A stretch of 64,000 bases of DNA from Bradyrhizobium sp. RP6 (GTDB lineage Bacteria; Pseudomonadota; Alphaproteobacteria; Rhizobiales; Xanthobacteraceae). The first letter of the stretch is position 1, and every line of letters starts with the position of its first letter. Made by a program: the position numbers and the translations under genes. Positions 16,601 to 24,480 of the stretch are shown here, in pieces. The notes under the pieces are model-generated. The model did not search any database, had not been told where the DNA came from, and worked only from the letters and a program-made list of their open reading frames with translations. Location: the NCBI RefSeq assembly GCF_003837805.1, contig NZ_RQIT01000003.1, forward strand, positions 310,001-374,000, given 5' to 3'.

Positions 16601-18087
16601 TCGGGGATCGTGTAGGTCCAGACCGCCGAGCCGTTGTTCTCGTTGGCGGGGTCGGCAACGACGCTGATCTGGATCTGCGTCGCCGCGATGCCCTGCCTCT
16701 GGAGCTCGGTGAGCGAGCCGGTGACGTCCTGCTGACCGGCGCTCTTGTAGACGTAGTTCGGCGCTTCGGCGAGGCTCACCGACACCGTCGGCCGGTCGCC
16801 GAGGTTCTGATCGACGAATCTGATCAGGCCGGTGATCGTGTCGGCATGCGTGTCGCCCGTTGTGCCTGCGCGCTCAGTCAGCGCGAAGGCCGTCTTTACG
16901 TTGCCCCCGGCGTCGAAGCTTTGCACGATCGGCTGGCCGGGAACACGGGTGGCCTGCTGCGTCGAATTGCCGGGTGCGTCGCGTCCCTGCGGACTGAGAT
17001 TGACGAATGTCGCGACTGCGACGGAGCCGGCTCCCGACTTGAACACCACGTCCAGGCTGATCGGGGTGATCGTGTCGGTGAAATTCGTGGTCAGCTTGGT
17101 GTTGGTGTTGTTGTCGGTGAATTTCAGCGTGAACACGTCCGTGATCAGCTTCTGCACCTCCGGCGACATCAGCGCGTTGGTGATGGAGACGTTGCCGCCG
17201 CTGATCTGGATCATCTGGCCGGCCTGGTTCACCGTCGCGATCGGCAGCAGCGTGACCTTGTCGAACAGGATGTAGGAGCCGGTCGTCCCGTTCGGCTCGA
17301 CCAGCACCTGGAAGCTCGCCTGCGGCTGCGGATCCCCGCCGCCGGCGGGAACGACGAAGTTGATCTGGGTCAGCACCGCCGTGCCGCGGATGCCCATGGT
17401 GGCGACCGGCGTGTCGACCTTCATGTCGCCATGCTTGGCGGTTTCGCCGGCGACGAAGGTGATGGTGCCCGCAACCAGGCTGAGCAGCGAGGAGTTGCTC
17501 GACCCGTTGGGGTCGTAGACCATCTCGTTCAGCACCATCCGCGCATTGGAGGACAGGCCGAACACGGTGCCGTCGATGAAGGTGATACCGAGCGTCGAAT
17601 CGGCGCCGGTCGAGACCACGTCGCCCTTCTCGACATTGTCGCCGTTGTTCAGGATGACCGAGACACCGTTGCGAATAGCGGTCGCACTGCCGGAGAGTTT
17701 GGTGACGTGACCGATGACCTGGGCCGCAGCGGCGCCGGGTGCGGCCTGGGCGACCTGGACATGGCCGGTGAGAGCGTTGACGACGTCGCCGGTGAGGTGG
17801 GCGCCGTCGGGCGAGGCGACCGCGGCGCGCTTGTCGCCCCTGAAATAATCGTGAACCACGAACTCCCGCCCTTCGTGGGACAGCACGAGATCGAGGCCGG
17901 CGCGCTTGAACTCGCCGTTGAAGATCAGGTTGGGATCGGGAACAACGAACGCGCCATCAGGCACATGGCCATGCGCCTTTGCGATGAAGGACTTGGCCGC
18001 AAAGGAACCGGCATGGACATAGCCAGGTGAACCGGAACCCTGGCCGTCCAAAGACGTCGCGGCGTCAAACTTGCCAGCGTAATTCAA
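13621..18087 (-). CDS. Large FecR-domain/VCBS-repeat protein, probable type I secreted adhesin
   Basis: A 1488-aa protein. Residues 1-120 lack a signal peptide. Residues about 125-245 form a FecR-like domain ('GHVTKLSGSATAIRNG' to 'VATMGIRGTAVLTQI'). Residues about 400-1260 are VCBS/cadherin-like repeats, each ending 'TITGTNDAPT' or similar. Residues about 1390-1488 resemble type I secretion targeting domains ('DTLIGGGAKDQFVF', then 'FEIGLDKIDL', ending 'DFILHVG'). This architecture indicates export through a PrtD-type system and a role at the cell surface. The only start near the in-frame stop upstream is TTG (18085-18087), six codons after a TAA, with no strong ribosome site. Five cysteines occur, all in two adjacent repeats. 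A LapG-like protease gene lies divergent. Confidence 0.88.
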   Translation of the reverse strand: MNYAGKFDAATSLDGQGSGSPGYVHAGSFAAKSFIAKAHGHVPDGAFVVPDPNLIFNGEFKRAGLDLVLSHEGREFVVHDYFRGDKRAAVASPDGAHLTGDVVNALTGHVQVAQAAPGAAAAQVIGHVTKLSGSATAIRNGVSVILNNGDNVEKGDVVSTGADSTLGITFIDGTVFGLSSNARMVLNEMVYDPNGSSNSSLLSLVAGTITFVAGETAKHGDMKVDTPVATMGIRGTAVLTQINFVVPAGGGDPQPQASFQVLVEPNGTTGSYILFDKVTLLPIATVNQAGQMIQISGGNVSITNALMSPEVQKLITDVFTLKFTDNNTNTKLTTNFTDTITPISLDVVFKSGAGSVAVATFVNLSPQGRDAPGNSTQQATRVPGQPIVQSFDAGGNVKTAFALTERAGTTGDTHADTITGLIRFVDQNLGDRPTVSVSLAEAPNYVYKSAGQQDVTGSLTELQRQGIAATQIQISVVADPANENNGSAVWTYTIPDKVFDFLAADETLTLTYMVRVDTNFVVNPESRFIPITITITGTNDKPTVATSGGSVIEQVGTGNEALDVITGTVTFTDVDLTDRPIVSAELSSTQPFKYLDAEGNDITATLTPQQLAAIAAVKVPLTVVQGAGNGNNGSATWTYSVPDHLFDFLAEDEKLILNYVVQVDDGHGGIVSTPLTVSINGADVNVEGTNDVPTIIEDDTTPTGAVTEDDAAVTLVANGTITFNDPDLTDTHTASFELKSTTSSAHLPGFSDGTSHIGTFALTSVSESPGVSSRGSVGWTLTIDNNDPVLQSLAEGQTVTQVYTVTVDDHHGGTVTKDVTVTITGTNDAPTITSHEDAAKGCVIEDAGPTLSICGTLAIQDLDLIDTHAAQAVFKSSTSSVHLPGFDDGTPLGCFTIDPSVYESNTDTDNGATLGWHFTLDNSNAVLQSLAQGQTITQVYTVTIDDHHGGMVTQDVTVTINGVNDAPTVTSSAADATGAVTEDASSTLSICGTLAIQDLDLIDTHTADAVFKSSTSSVQLPGFATGTPLGTFSIDCAVDEFNTDTNVGATLGWHFTLDNSNAVLQSLAQGQTITQVYTVTFTDDHGAQVSQDVTVTINGVNDAPTLGNATLAAIAGNESDPSGAAIADLFANKFQDADTGAAFKAIAVTSDAATAAQGTWQYALAGTHQWVDIGSVSDTTALVLSPDTLIRFVPANGFSGTPGTLGVHALDDTYTGAITTDPSMATIDLSVTGTGGKTPVSQDITTIGTEVTAPAGGPVIDTESFQVEHIAENSNDIISDLVVIDTDPGAAADTFTVTLSTAHPDVSSVSVYPITGSLDQINTGLASGAGVTYDPTGASTDDYPQPPATDQITLTVADSAGHSDTVNFIFVKGASSQDITLAGADGKDVIFATNSSDTLIGGGAKDQFVFAPTSSQTAVQHTVNDFEIGLDKIDLRLFTSITSWTQVSQLAEQQGTDTLLTLDGNDKVLLKNTVAGDLHASDFILHVG
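14782..16014 (-). repeat. Three tandem 411-bp VCBS repeat units inside the large secreted protein
   Basis: Repeat boundaries at 14782, 15193, 15604 and 16015 are spaced exactly 411 bp (137 codons). The first two units are nearly identical over long stretches, for example the block coding 'SNAVLQSLAQGQTITQVYTV'. The third is clearly diverged but in register. Such in-frame, near-identical units are prone to recombination and length variation between strains. Confidence 0.88.
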
Positions 18088-18705
18088 CCGGGCACCGTAA
18101 AAGGGTTAAAATTTAAGTAAGTATCAGCTACCTAAGCTTGCTTAGCATTACCAAGTCCTTAGCGAAACCACCTATTGCTTGTGTGATATCGCGTCACTTG
18201 GCCAAAAGAGCTGCCGCAGGCCGGTGCTTCCCCAGAGGAGCGGAAGTCGTCTTTCAAGCATTCCGAAGTCGAAAGAAGCTTAGATACCCGCATTCCCGGT
18301 CACCCCAAGTCGTTCAAAGTAAAAACGGCAAGACAGATACTCGTGTTGTCTTTTCCGAGTGATACCCTGCAGCATCCTGCGGCAAAGACGGAACTAAATC
18401 TGTGACCTAACTAACAGAACCCGTGAAATAGCGGCTGTTAGCCATAGAGAACAAATCAGCGGCGACCGCAACTTATGCCTGCAACCGGCTCCGTTTCGCG
18501 GCAACGAGGCCGTCCTAGCCTTCGAATCGTAAAATTTTACGCAATTTGGGCAGGCCTGTTTCAGCCTGTCACCCAGTTTTGACGCCCCTGCCGGGCGCGT
18601 TAAGCAGACCAAAACGGCGCGCCTCGCACTATCTCCGGGAAAGCAACGACGCCCGGCACGTCGAGATCGAGAGGGATCTCGGGAAGCCTGGCAAGGGGAT
18701 GTCAG
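18088..18705. promoter_or_regulatory. Long AT-richer intergenic region between the adhesin-like and LapG-like genes
   Basis: This 618-bp stretch between divergently transcribed genes is visibly richer in A+T than its surroundings (for example 18099-18120). It has no open frame that looks coding: the two short frames present have no family features and lack good starts. It probably holds long leaders and promoters for both genes. A GTGA/TCAC palindrome with 7-nt spacer lies at 18183-18197, about 100 bp upstream of the adhesin start. I see no convincing promoter consensus. Confidence 0.6.
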
Positions 18706-19437
18706 ATGGAGACCGCCGCTCGCTCGCGCGCCTGGCGCGCAATCCTGATCTTGTGCGGCTTGATCCTGCTCGGATCGGCCGCCGAGCTTCGCGCCGGCAC
18801 GCTGCTGTCGCCGGGCGCCGGCGTCCTCGTGCGCAAATCCGCCGAGCCGTTCGGCGTGTTCACCTTCGCCATCTCATCCGGCGGCCTCCAGCACAAATGG
18901 TCGACGCTGAAGCACGAGCTCGACGGCGACATGGTGCAGCTCGCGCTTTGCGACGGCGACCGGGATAATTGCGTTTCGCCCGCGGCCCTGAAGCTGCTCG
19001 CCATCGTCGACCAGGCCCGCGCCCGTGACGGCCGTGCGCGCCTCGGCGAGACCAACCGCGCCGTCAATCTCGCCATCCACGCCGCCAATGACGGCACCGA
19101 CGACGTCTGGAGCTCGCCGCTTGCGACCTTCGCGCGTGGCGCCGGCGATTGCGAGGACTATGCCATCGCCAAGCTCGCCGCGCTGCGGCTGGCGGGCGTT
19201 CCTCCCGAAGACCTTCGCATCCTCGTGGTGCGCGACATCCGCGCCGGCGAGGAGCACGCGATTGCTGCTGCACGGCTCGACGGCCACTGGCTGATGCTCG
19301 ACAATCGCCGCATGGCGATGGTCGAGGACGACGCGACGCGGAGCTATCAGCCGCTGTTCGTGCTCCACCAGTCGGCGGTGATGAAGTATGTCGACGAGCC
19401 GGTGCAGGTTTCGGTGGCGGTCGCCGAGACGCGCTGA
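18706..19437 (+). CDS. LapG-like periplasmic bacterial transglutaminase-like cysteine protease (BTLCP, DUF920)
   Basis: A 243-aa protein with an N-terminal hydrophobic signal (about residues 12-29) and a papain-like fold. The catalytic triad is visible: Cys149 in 'GAGDCEDYAIAK', His184 in 'GEEHAIAA' and Asp199 in 'LMLDNRR'. In pseudomonads, LapG cleaves surface-retained type I secreted adhesins near their N-terminus and is held in check by the c-di-GMP receptor LapD. Here it is divergent from a large type I secretion protein, the expected substrate class. No LapD-like gene is in the window. The ATG at 18706 has AAGGGGAT upstream. Confidence 0.88.
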   Translation: METAARSRAWRAILILCGLILLGSAAELRAGTLLSPGAGVLVRKSAEPFGVFTFAISSGGLQHKWSTLKHELDGDMVQLALCDGDRDNCVSPAALKLLAIVDQARARDGRARLGETNRAVNLAIHAANDGTDDVWSSPLATFARGAGDCEDYAIAKLAALRLAGVPPEDLRILVVRDIRAGEEHAIAAARLDGHWLMLDNRRMAMVEDDATRSYQPLFVLHQSAVMKYVDEPVQVSVAVAETR

Positions 19438-19481
19438 CTGCTCGAAGCTTTCGACACAAGTCAGTCGGCCCGCAATTGCCT

Positions 19482-19584
19482 AAAGCGCGATGAGATCCGG
19501 ATGAATCGTCACCGCGCTTTGGATTGTTGCTTGAGCATGATTCTTCAGGAAAACCGCTGCGCACTTTTGCGCATCATGCTCTAG
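19482..19584. repeat. Dispersed palindromic repeat (two hairpins)
   Basis: The first hairpin has AAAGCGCG at its left end and CGCGCTTT at its right end (19482-19520). The second runs from GAGCATGAT to ATCATGCTC (about 19533-19582). This two-part structure, with a 'GGAAAACCGCT' core, recurs in shorter form at 20941-20989. It sits between convergent genes (19437 and 19655). Confidence 0.78.
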
Positions 19585-19654
19585 ACGCGAACCCCGGCAC
19601 CGCCGGGCTAGGTGGCTGCTTTCACCCCTAAAGGCGAGGGTGAAAGCGAACCGA

Positions 19655-20854
19655 TCAAAACATCAGATTGTCCTTCACCAGCACCCAGCGGCCACCCTTG
19701 ACCTGTTGCACCTGGGTGACGGTGTTGGCGAGGTGGTCGGTCTTGGAGAACTTGGTCGGCGGCGAGTTGAAGATGTCGAGGAATTTCTCGCCCGACTCGA
19801 GCGAGTCCAGCATCTTCTGGCCCGTCAGATCCTTGCCCGCCTTGTTCGCGTAGAACGCAAACGTCATCATCGCGTTGTAGCCGATGATCGCCTGCGTGTT
19901 GGCGTCCGCGCCAAACATCTTCTTGTAGTTGACGAGCCAATCCTTCACCTTGCCCTTGGCGGTGTCCTCATAGGGAATCTCGAAGCCGCTGGCGGCATAG
20001 AGACCCTCGACGGCTTCCTTGCCCAGCGCCGGGACCTCCATCACGTTGGTGGGGGTGGCACCGAGGAAGGTGACGTCCCAGCCGAGCTTCTTGGCTTCGG
20101 ACATCGCCCCTATGGTCTCGCGGAGCACGGTGCCGAGCACGACGAGGTCGCAGCCGTCGGACTTCATCTTGGCGATCTGCGCGCTGAAATCGGAGGCGCC
20201 GCGCTTGTAGCTCGTGATCGAAGCCGGCTGCGCCTTCATGGCGGTGAGCTGCTGATTGAAGCCGTCGAGCACGTTCTTACCGTACTCGTCGTCCTGATGC
20301 ATGATGCAGGGCTTCTTGAAGCCCTTCCATTCCATCATGTATTTCAGCGCGGCCCGCGTGCTCTCGACGTATGGCAGCAGATTGTTGAACTTCAATCGTT
20401 CCTGCGGCTTGGCCGGATCGAACTTGAACGTGAACTCGGCCGCGGTCAGCGGGAAGAGCTGCAGGACGCCGGCATCGAAGAGGATGTCCTGCGCGGCGAG
20501 CACCGTCGGCGATCCCATCGGTCCGACCATCGCGAATATCTTGTCGCGCTCTATCAGTTTTTGCGAAGCCAGCACGGCCTTTTTCGGGTCATAGCCGCTG
20601 TCCTCGACGACCAGCCGAATCTTGCGGCCGTTGATCCCGCCGGACGCATTGATCTCCTCGGTTGCCATCTTCATGCCGTTTGCGACCGGGACGCCCCAGC
20701 CCTTGATCGGACCCGACAGGTCCTGGTGCGTGCCGATGACGATCTCGGTCGCCGAGATGCCTTCGTTGGTGACCTTGGTTTGCGCTGCGGCCGGCAGACA
20801 GGTGAGCACCACGGCGCCCACAGCAAGGCCGAATGCGCTGAACGATTTCGACAT
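19655..20854 (-). CDS. Branched-chain-amino-acid-type ABC transporter substrate-binding protein (LivK-like)
   Basis: A 399-aa periplasmic binding protein of the Leu/Ile/Val (type 1) family. The signal peptide covers residues 1-24 ('...TCLPAAAQ'). 'IVIGTHQDLSGPIKGWG' and 'GRKIRLVVEDSGYDPKKAV' are the usual N-lobe motifs. The ATG at 20854 has a strong GGAGAGGAG site; an upstream extension to 21217 would overlap the synthetase gene and is rejected. It is the last gene of the livH-M-G-F operon with an acyl-CoA synthetase between. Ligands of such orphan-type systems include aromatic and fatty acids as well as amino acids, so the true substrate is open. Confidence 0.92.
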   Translation of the reverse strand: MSKSFSAFGLAVGAVVLTCLPAAAQTKVTNEGISATEIVIGTHQDLSGPIKGWGVPVANGMKMATEEINASGGINGRKIRLVVEDSGYDPKKAVLASQKLIERDKIFAMVGPMGSPTVLAAQDILFDAGVLQLFPLTAAEFTFKFDPAKPQERLKFNNLLPYVESTRAALKYMMEWKGFKKPCIMHQDDEYGKNVLDGFNQQLTAMKAQPASITSYKRGASDFSAQIAKMKSDGCDLVVLGTVLRETIGAMSEAKKLGWDVTFLGATPTNVMEVPALGKEAVEGLYAASGFEIPYEDTAKGKVKDWLVNYKKMFGADANTQAIIGYNAMMTFAFYANKAGKDLTGQKMLDSLESGEKFLDIFNSPPTKFSKTDHLANTVTQVQQVKGGRWVLVKDNLMF

Positions 20855-20940
20855 TGACGTCTCCTCTCCTAAAGGCCCGTGTTGGACGAAGGGCGGGGGC
20901 CACGGCTCCTTCGCTTTCTCGAATGGGACGTTTCCTTTTT

Positions 20941-20989
20941 GCGCATGCCCTTCTCGGAAAACCGGTTCCCACTTTTCCGGGTCATGCGC
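20941..20989. repeat. Short palindromic repeat between acyl-CoA synthetase and livK-like genes
   Basis: A hairpin with GCGCATG at the left and CATGCGC at the right encloses a smaller one around 'GGAAAACCGGTTCC'. It resembles the second half of the element at 19533-19582. It lies inside a presumed operon. Confidence 0.7.
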
Positions 20990-20994
20990 ATGCG

Positions 20995-22833
20995 TCACGC
21001 CACCGCGCGCTCGCGATACATCGCTTCGATCTCGGCAGCGTAGCGTTTGTTCACGAAGCCGCGCTTCAGCTTCATGGTCGGCGTCAGCTCCTCGTCCTCC
21101 GGTGTGAGCTGGCGTTCGATCAGATAGAACCTCTTGATGGTCTCGACACGGGCAAAATTGCCGTTGACTTGTTCGATCTCGCGCCAGATCAGGTCCTGGA
21201 TTTCCCTCGCCCGGCACAGGCTTGCGTAGTTGGTGAAGGGGATGTCGTGATCCTGGGCGAACTTCTCGACGTTCTCCTGGTCGATCATCACGAGGCAGGT
21301 GAGATACGGCCGCTTGTCGCCGATCACCACGGCGTCGGAAATGTAGGGCGAGAACTTGAGCTGGTTCTCGATCTCGGAGGGCGTGATGTTCTTGCCGCCG
21401 GAGGTGATGATGATGTCCTTCATCCGGTCGGTGATGCGGACGAAGCCCTCATTGTCGATGGTGCCGACGTCGCCGGTGTGCAGCCAGCCGCGGGAATCGA
21501 TCGTCTCCGCGGTCTTCTCCGGCTGGTTCAGATAGCCCATGAACAGGAATTCGCCCTTGATCAGGATCTCGCCGTCAGGCGACAGCGCGACCTCGCCCCA
21601 GGGCACCGCGGTGCCGACCGAGCCGAGCTTGATCCTTTCCGCCGGCATCATGGTGGCGACGCCGCAATTTTCGGTCTGGCCGTAGACCTCGTGCACGTCG
21701 ATGCCGAGCGCCAGATACCAGCGGATCAGTTCCGGCGCGATCGGCGCCGCGCCGGTGAACGCGATGCGGCAGCGGTCGAGCCCGATCATGCGGCGAATGT
21801 TGCGGAACGCGACCTGGTAGGCGATGCGGTTGGCAAGACGCAGCGACAGCGGCGGCGCCCTGCCCTCGAGCCGGCAATCGACCATGCGATAGCCGATGCC
21901 GATCGCGCGCCGATAGACCCATTGCTGCAGCGGCGTCGCATCCTTCAGCGCGATGGTGATGGCGGAATAGAACTTTTCCCAGATGCGCGGCACCGCGAGG
22001 AAGACGGTCGGCTGCACCTCGCGCAAATTGTCCGGCACGGTTTCCGGGCTCTCGGCGAAATTCATCACCGAGCCGAGCGCGACCGAGATGTAGTAGCCGC
22101 CGATGCGTTCGGCGACATGGCAGAGCGGCAGGAAGATCAGCCGGTCTTCGTCCTCCCGCGCCGGGATGAAATCGTTGGCGTGCCGCATCTGGTGCGTGAC
22201 GCTGCGGTTCGCGTGCATCGCGCCCTTGGGCGGACCGGTCGTGCCGGACGTATAGACGAGGATCGCGAGATCGCCGGCGCCGCGGCTGTCGATCATCTCC
22301 TGCCACAGCGCTTCGCGGCCGACCATGTGGTTGCGGCCGAGCGCGCGAAACTCGTCGATCGACATCACCATGTCGTCGGAGAAGCCGCTAAGGCCTTCCA
22401 TGTCGAAAATGATGATCTTCTGCAGGGACGGGCAACGTGCGCGGCAGGCGAGGATCTTGTCGAGCTGCTCCTCGTCCTCGGCGAAGATCACCTTGGTGCG
22501 GGAATCGTTGACGAGATACTCGACCTGGGACGAGGAATCGGTCGGATAGATTCCGGAGGAGACGCCGCCGGCACACAGGATGCCCATGTCGGCGTGGACC
22601 CATTCCGGAACCGCGTTGGCGACGATGGAGGCGACTTCGCCCGGCATGAATCCGATCGCACGGAGCGCGTAGGCAATCTCCTTCGAGATTTCCAGCCATT
22701 CGCGCCAGCTCGTCGGTTGCCAGATGCCGAATTTCTTCTCGCGGATCGCCGGGCTGTCGCCCCGCGTCTCGGCGGCCCGCAAGAAGCTCTTCGCGATCGT
22801 GTCAGCGACCGTCAGCACCGCCGGTCGGGCCAT
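20995..22833 (-). CDS. Long-chain acyl-CoA synthetase (AMP-forming), FAA1/ACSL type
   Basis: A 612-aa AMP-forming ligase that activates a carboxylic acid to its CoA thioester. The P-loop is 'LVYTSGTTGPPKGAMH', followed by 'VYGQTENCG', 'GWLHTGDVGTID' and the hinge 'ITDRMKDIIITSGGKNITPSEIE'. Length and spacing match the eukaryote-like FAA1/ACSL branch, not FadD. The ATG at 22833 has a very strong GGAGGGAGGAGAGG leader. Its position between livF and livK suggests that the transported substrate is a carboxylate activated immediately after uptake. Confidence 0.93.
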   Translation of the reverse strand: MARPAVLTVADTIAKSFLRAAETRGDSPAIREKKFGIWQPTSWREWLEISKEIAYALRAIGFMPGEVASIVANAVPEWVHADMGILCAGGVSSGIYPTDSSSQVEYLVNDSRTKVIFAEDEEQLDKILACRARCPSLQKIIIFDMEGLSGFSDDMVMSIDEFRALGRNHMVGREALWQEMIDSRGAGDLAILVYTSGTTGPPKGAMHANRSVTHQMRHANDFIPAREDEDRLIFLPLCHVAERIGGYYISVALGSVMNFAESPETVPDNLREVQPTVFLAVPRIWEKFYSAITIALKDATPLQQWVYRRAIGIGYRMVDCRLEGRAPPLSLRLANRIAYQVAFRNIRRMIGLDRCRIAFTGAAPIAPELIRWYLALGIDVHEVYGQTENCGVATMMPAERIKLGSVGTAVPWGEVALSPDGEILIKGEFLFMGYLNQPEKTAETIDSRGWLHTGDVGTIDNEGFVRITDRMKDIIITSGGKNITPSEIENQLKFSPYISDAVVIGDKRPYLTCLVMIDQENVEKFAQDHDIPFTNYASLCRAREIQDLIWREIEQVNGNFARVETIKRFYLIERQLTPEDEELTPTMKLKRGFVNKRYAAEIEAMYRERAVA

Positions 22834-22928
22834 GCGCCTCTCCTCCCTCCTTGTCGCCGGCCTCCGCTGCCTGCCTTGCCGGCGGTCTATGTTGCGGATG
22901 GCAAGCTCATCTTACTGCCAGCTCTTCC

Positions 22929-23717
22929 TCACCGCCACGTCTTCTTCTTTTTCCAGCGCCGCTCGCCTCGCGCGCCCGCTTCCTTGGCGCCAAGGTAGAA
23001 CTCCTGGATGTCCTGGGAATGCATCAAGCGGTCGCAGCTGTCGTTCATTACGATACGGCCGATCTCCAGCACATAGCCGTAATGTGCGGTCTCCAGCGCC
23101 ACCTTGGCGTTCTGCTCGACCAACAGGATCGACATGCCCTGCTCCTCGTTGACGCGGCGGATGATGGTGAAGATCTCCTTCACCAGTAGCGGCGACAGGC
23201 CGAGCGAGGGCTCGTCGAGCAGGAGCAGCGTCGGCCGGTTCATCAGCGCACGCCCGATCGCGAGCATCTGCTGCTCGCCGCCCGAGAGCTGGCCGGCCGG
23301 CTGGTTGATGCGCTCCTTCAGGCGCGGGAAATAGCCGTAGACGCGCTCCAGATCCTCCGCCACGCCGTCCCTGTCCTTGCGCGGATAGGCGCCCATCATC
23401 AGGTTTTCGCGCACGGAAAGGAACGGGAACACTTCGCGCCCTTCCGGCACGTGGCTGAGGCCGAGACGCACGATCCGGTCGGCTTCCATGCGCTGGATCG
23501 GCCTGCCCAGAAATTCGATCGTCCCCTTCTGCGGGTCGAGGATGCCTGAGATGGTCTTCAGCACCGTGGTCTTGCCGGCGCCGTTGGCGCCCAGCAACGT
23601 GACGATCCGGCCGCGCGGCACCTCCAGCGAGATGCCGCGGATCGCCATGATCGGCCCGTAATAGCTCTCGATGTTCGAGAGCTTCAGGATGGTCTCGGGC
23701 GTCGCGGTCGCGTCCAT
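22929..23717 (-). CDS. Branched-chain-type ABC transporter ATP-binding protein (LivF-like)
   Basis: A 262-aa ATPase with Walker A 'GANGAGKTTVLKTISG', Q-loop, 'LSHVPEGREVFPFLSVREN' (a LivF hallmark), signature 'LSGGEQQMLAIGRALM' and Walker B 'LLLLDEPSLGLSP'. The last roughly 15 residues form an unusual Arg/Lys/Trp-rich tail ('RGERRWKKKKTWR'). It follows the LivG-like gene by 4 nt. It would form the heterodimeric motor with LivG on the cytoplasmic face. Confidence 0.93.
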   Translation of the reverse strand: MDATATPETILKLSNIESYYGPIMAIRGISLEVPRGRIVTLLGANGAGKTTVLKTISGILDPQKGTIEFLGRPIQRMEADRIVRLGLSHVPEGREVFPFLSVRENLMMGAYPRKDRDGVAEDLERVYGYFPRLKERINQPAGQLSGGEQQMLAIGRALMNRPTLLLLDEPSLGLSPLLVKEIFTIIRRVNEEQGMSILLVEQNAKVALETAHYGYVLEIGRIVMNDSCDRLMHSQDIQEFYLGAKEAGARGERRWKKKKTWR

Positions 23718-23721
23718 TGCG

Positions 23722-24480
23722 TCAGGCTCCCAGATACGCAGCGACGACGTCGGGGTGCTGCTGCACCTCGGCCGGCGAGCCCATCGCCAGCACCCGTCCG
23801 TAGTTCAGCGCGATGACGCGGTCGGAGACGCGGTTGACCAGCGACATGTCGTGTTCGACCATCAGCACGGTGACGCCGAGCTCGTTCTTCAGGTCGCGGA
23901 TCCAGAACGACATGTCGTCGGTCTCCTCGACATTGAGACCGGAGGACGGCTCGTCGAGCAGGATCAGCTTCGGCTCCGAGCACAACGCCCGCGCCAGCTC
24001 GATGACCTTGCGCACGCCGTAGGGCAGGCCCGAGATCAGCTTGTCGCGATAGGGTTCGAGATCGAGGAACTCGATGACCTGCTCGACCCGGCGTCGATGC
24101 ACCTTCTCGTTGGCCCGCACGCTCGGCAGGAACAGCAGCTCCTGCCAGAGCTGCGTCGTCGAGTGCCGGTGGCGGCCAACCAGGAGGTTCGACAGCACGG
24201 TCGCGTTCTCGAACAGCTCGATGTTCTGGAAGGTGCGCGCAATGCCGAGCTTGGCGATGTCGTAGGGCGGCTCCTCGGTGATGTCCTGGTCCTCGAAGAA
24301 GATGCGGCCCGAGGTCGGCCGGTAGATCCGCGAGATCAGGTTGAAGATCGAGCTCTTGCCTGCGCCGTTAGGCCCGATGATCGAGAGGATCTCGCCCTTC
24401 TCGACCGCGAACGAGACCGCGTCGACCGCCTTGAGGCCGCCGAAATGCAGCGACAGGTTCTCGGCGCGAAAATAGCTCAT
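23722..24480 (-). CDS. Branched-chain-type ABC transporter ATP-binding protein (LivG-like)
   Basis: A 252-aa ATPase with Walker A 'GPNGAGKSSIFNLIS', the LivG motif 'GIARTFQNIELFENATVLSN', the signature region 'LPYGVRKVIELARALC' (a variant of the usual SGGQ core, normal in this subfamily), and Walker B 'LILLDEPSSGLN'. H-loop: 'VEHDMSLV'. Its start overlaps the LivM-like stop by 4 nt (ATGA), so translation is coupled. Confidence 0.93.
   Translation of the reverse strand: MSYFRAENLSLHFGGLKAVDAVSFAVEKGEILSIIGPNGAGKSSIFNLISRIYRPTSGRIFFEDQDITEEPPYDIAKLGIARTFQNIELFENATVLSNLLVGRHRHSTTQLWQELLFLPSVRANEKVHRRRVEQVIEFLDLEPYRDKLISGLPYGVRKVIELARALCSEPKLILLDEPSSGLNVEETDDMSFWIRDLKNELGVTVLMVEHDMSLVNRVSDRVIALNYGRVLAMGSPAEVQQHPDVVAAYLGA

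Noticed and set aside
13825..18030. Long plus-strand open frames (13825-15051 and 15820-18030) opposite the VCBS gene
   Set aside because: They are antisense shadows of a repetitive GC-rich gene; their translations are Arg/Asp/Val-rich with no domain, and the minus-strand frame has clear VCBS and FecR motifs.
18183..18197. GTGA-N7-TCAC palindrome as a CRP/cAMP site upstream of the adhesin-like gene
   Set aside because: It was tempting because an adenylate cyclase lies downstream, but CRP sites need a 6-nt spacer between GTGA and TCAC; here it is 7, and the flanking T and A are missing on one side.
18138..18612. Two short frames in the intergenic region between the adhesin-like and LapG-like genes
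   Set aside because: Neither has a ribosome site, signal sequence or family motif, and the region's base composition is unlike the coding DNA around it.
20854..21217. N-terminal extension of the livK-like gene to 21217
   Set aside because: It would overlap the acyl-CoA synthetase coding region and bury the obvious signal peptide starting at 20854, which has a strong ribosome site.
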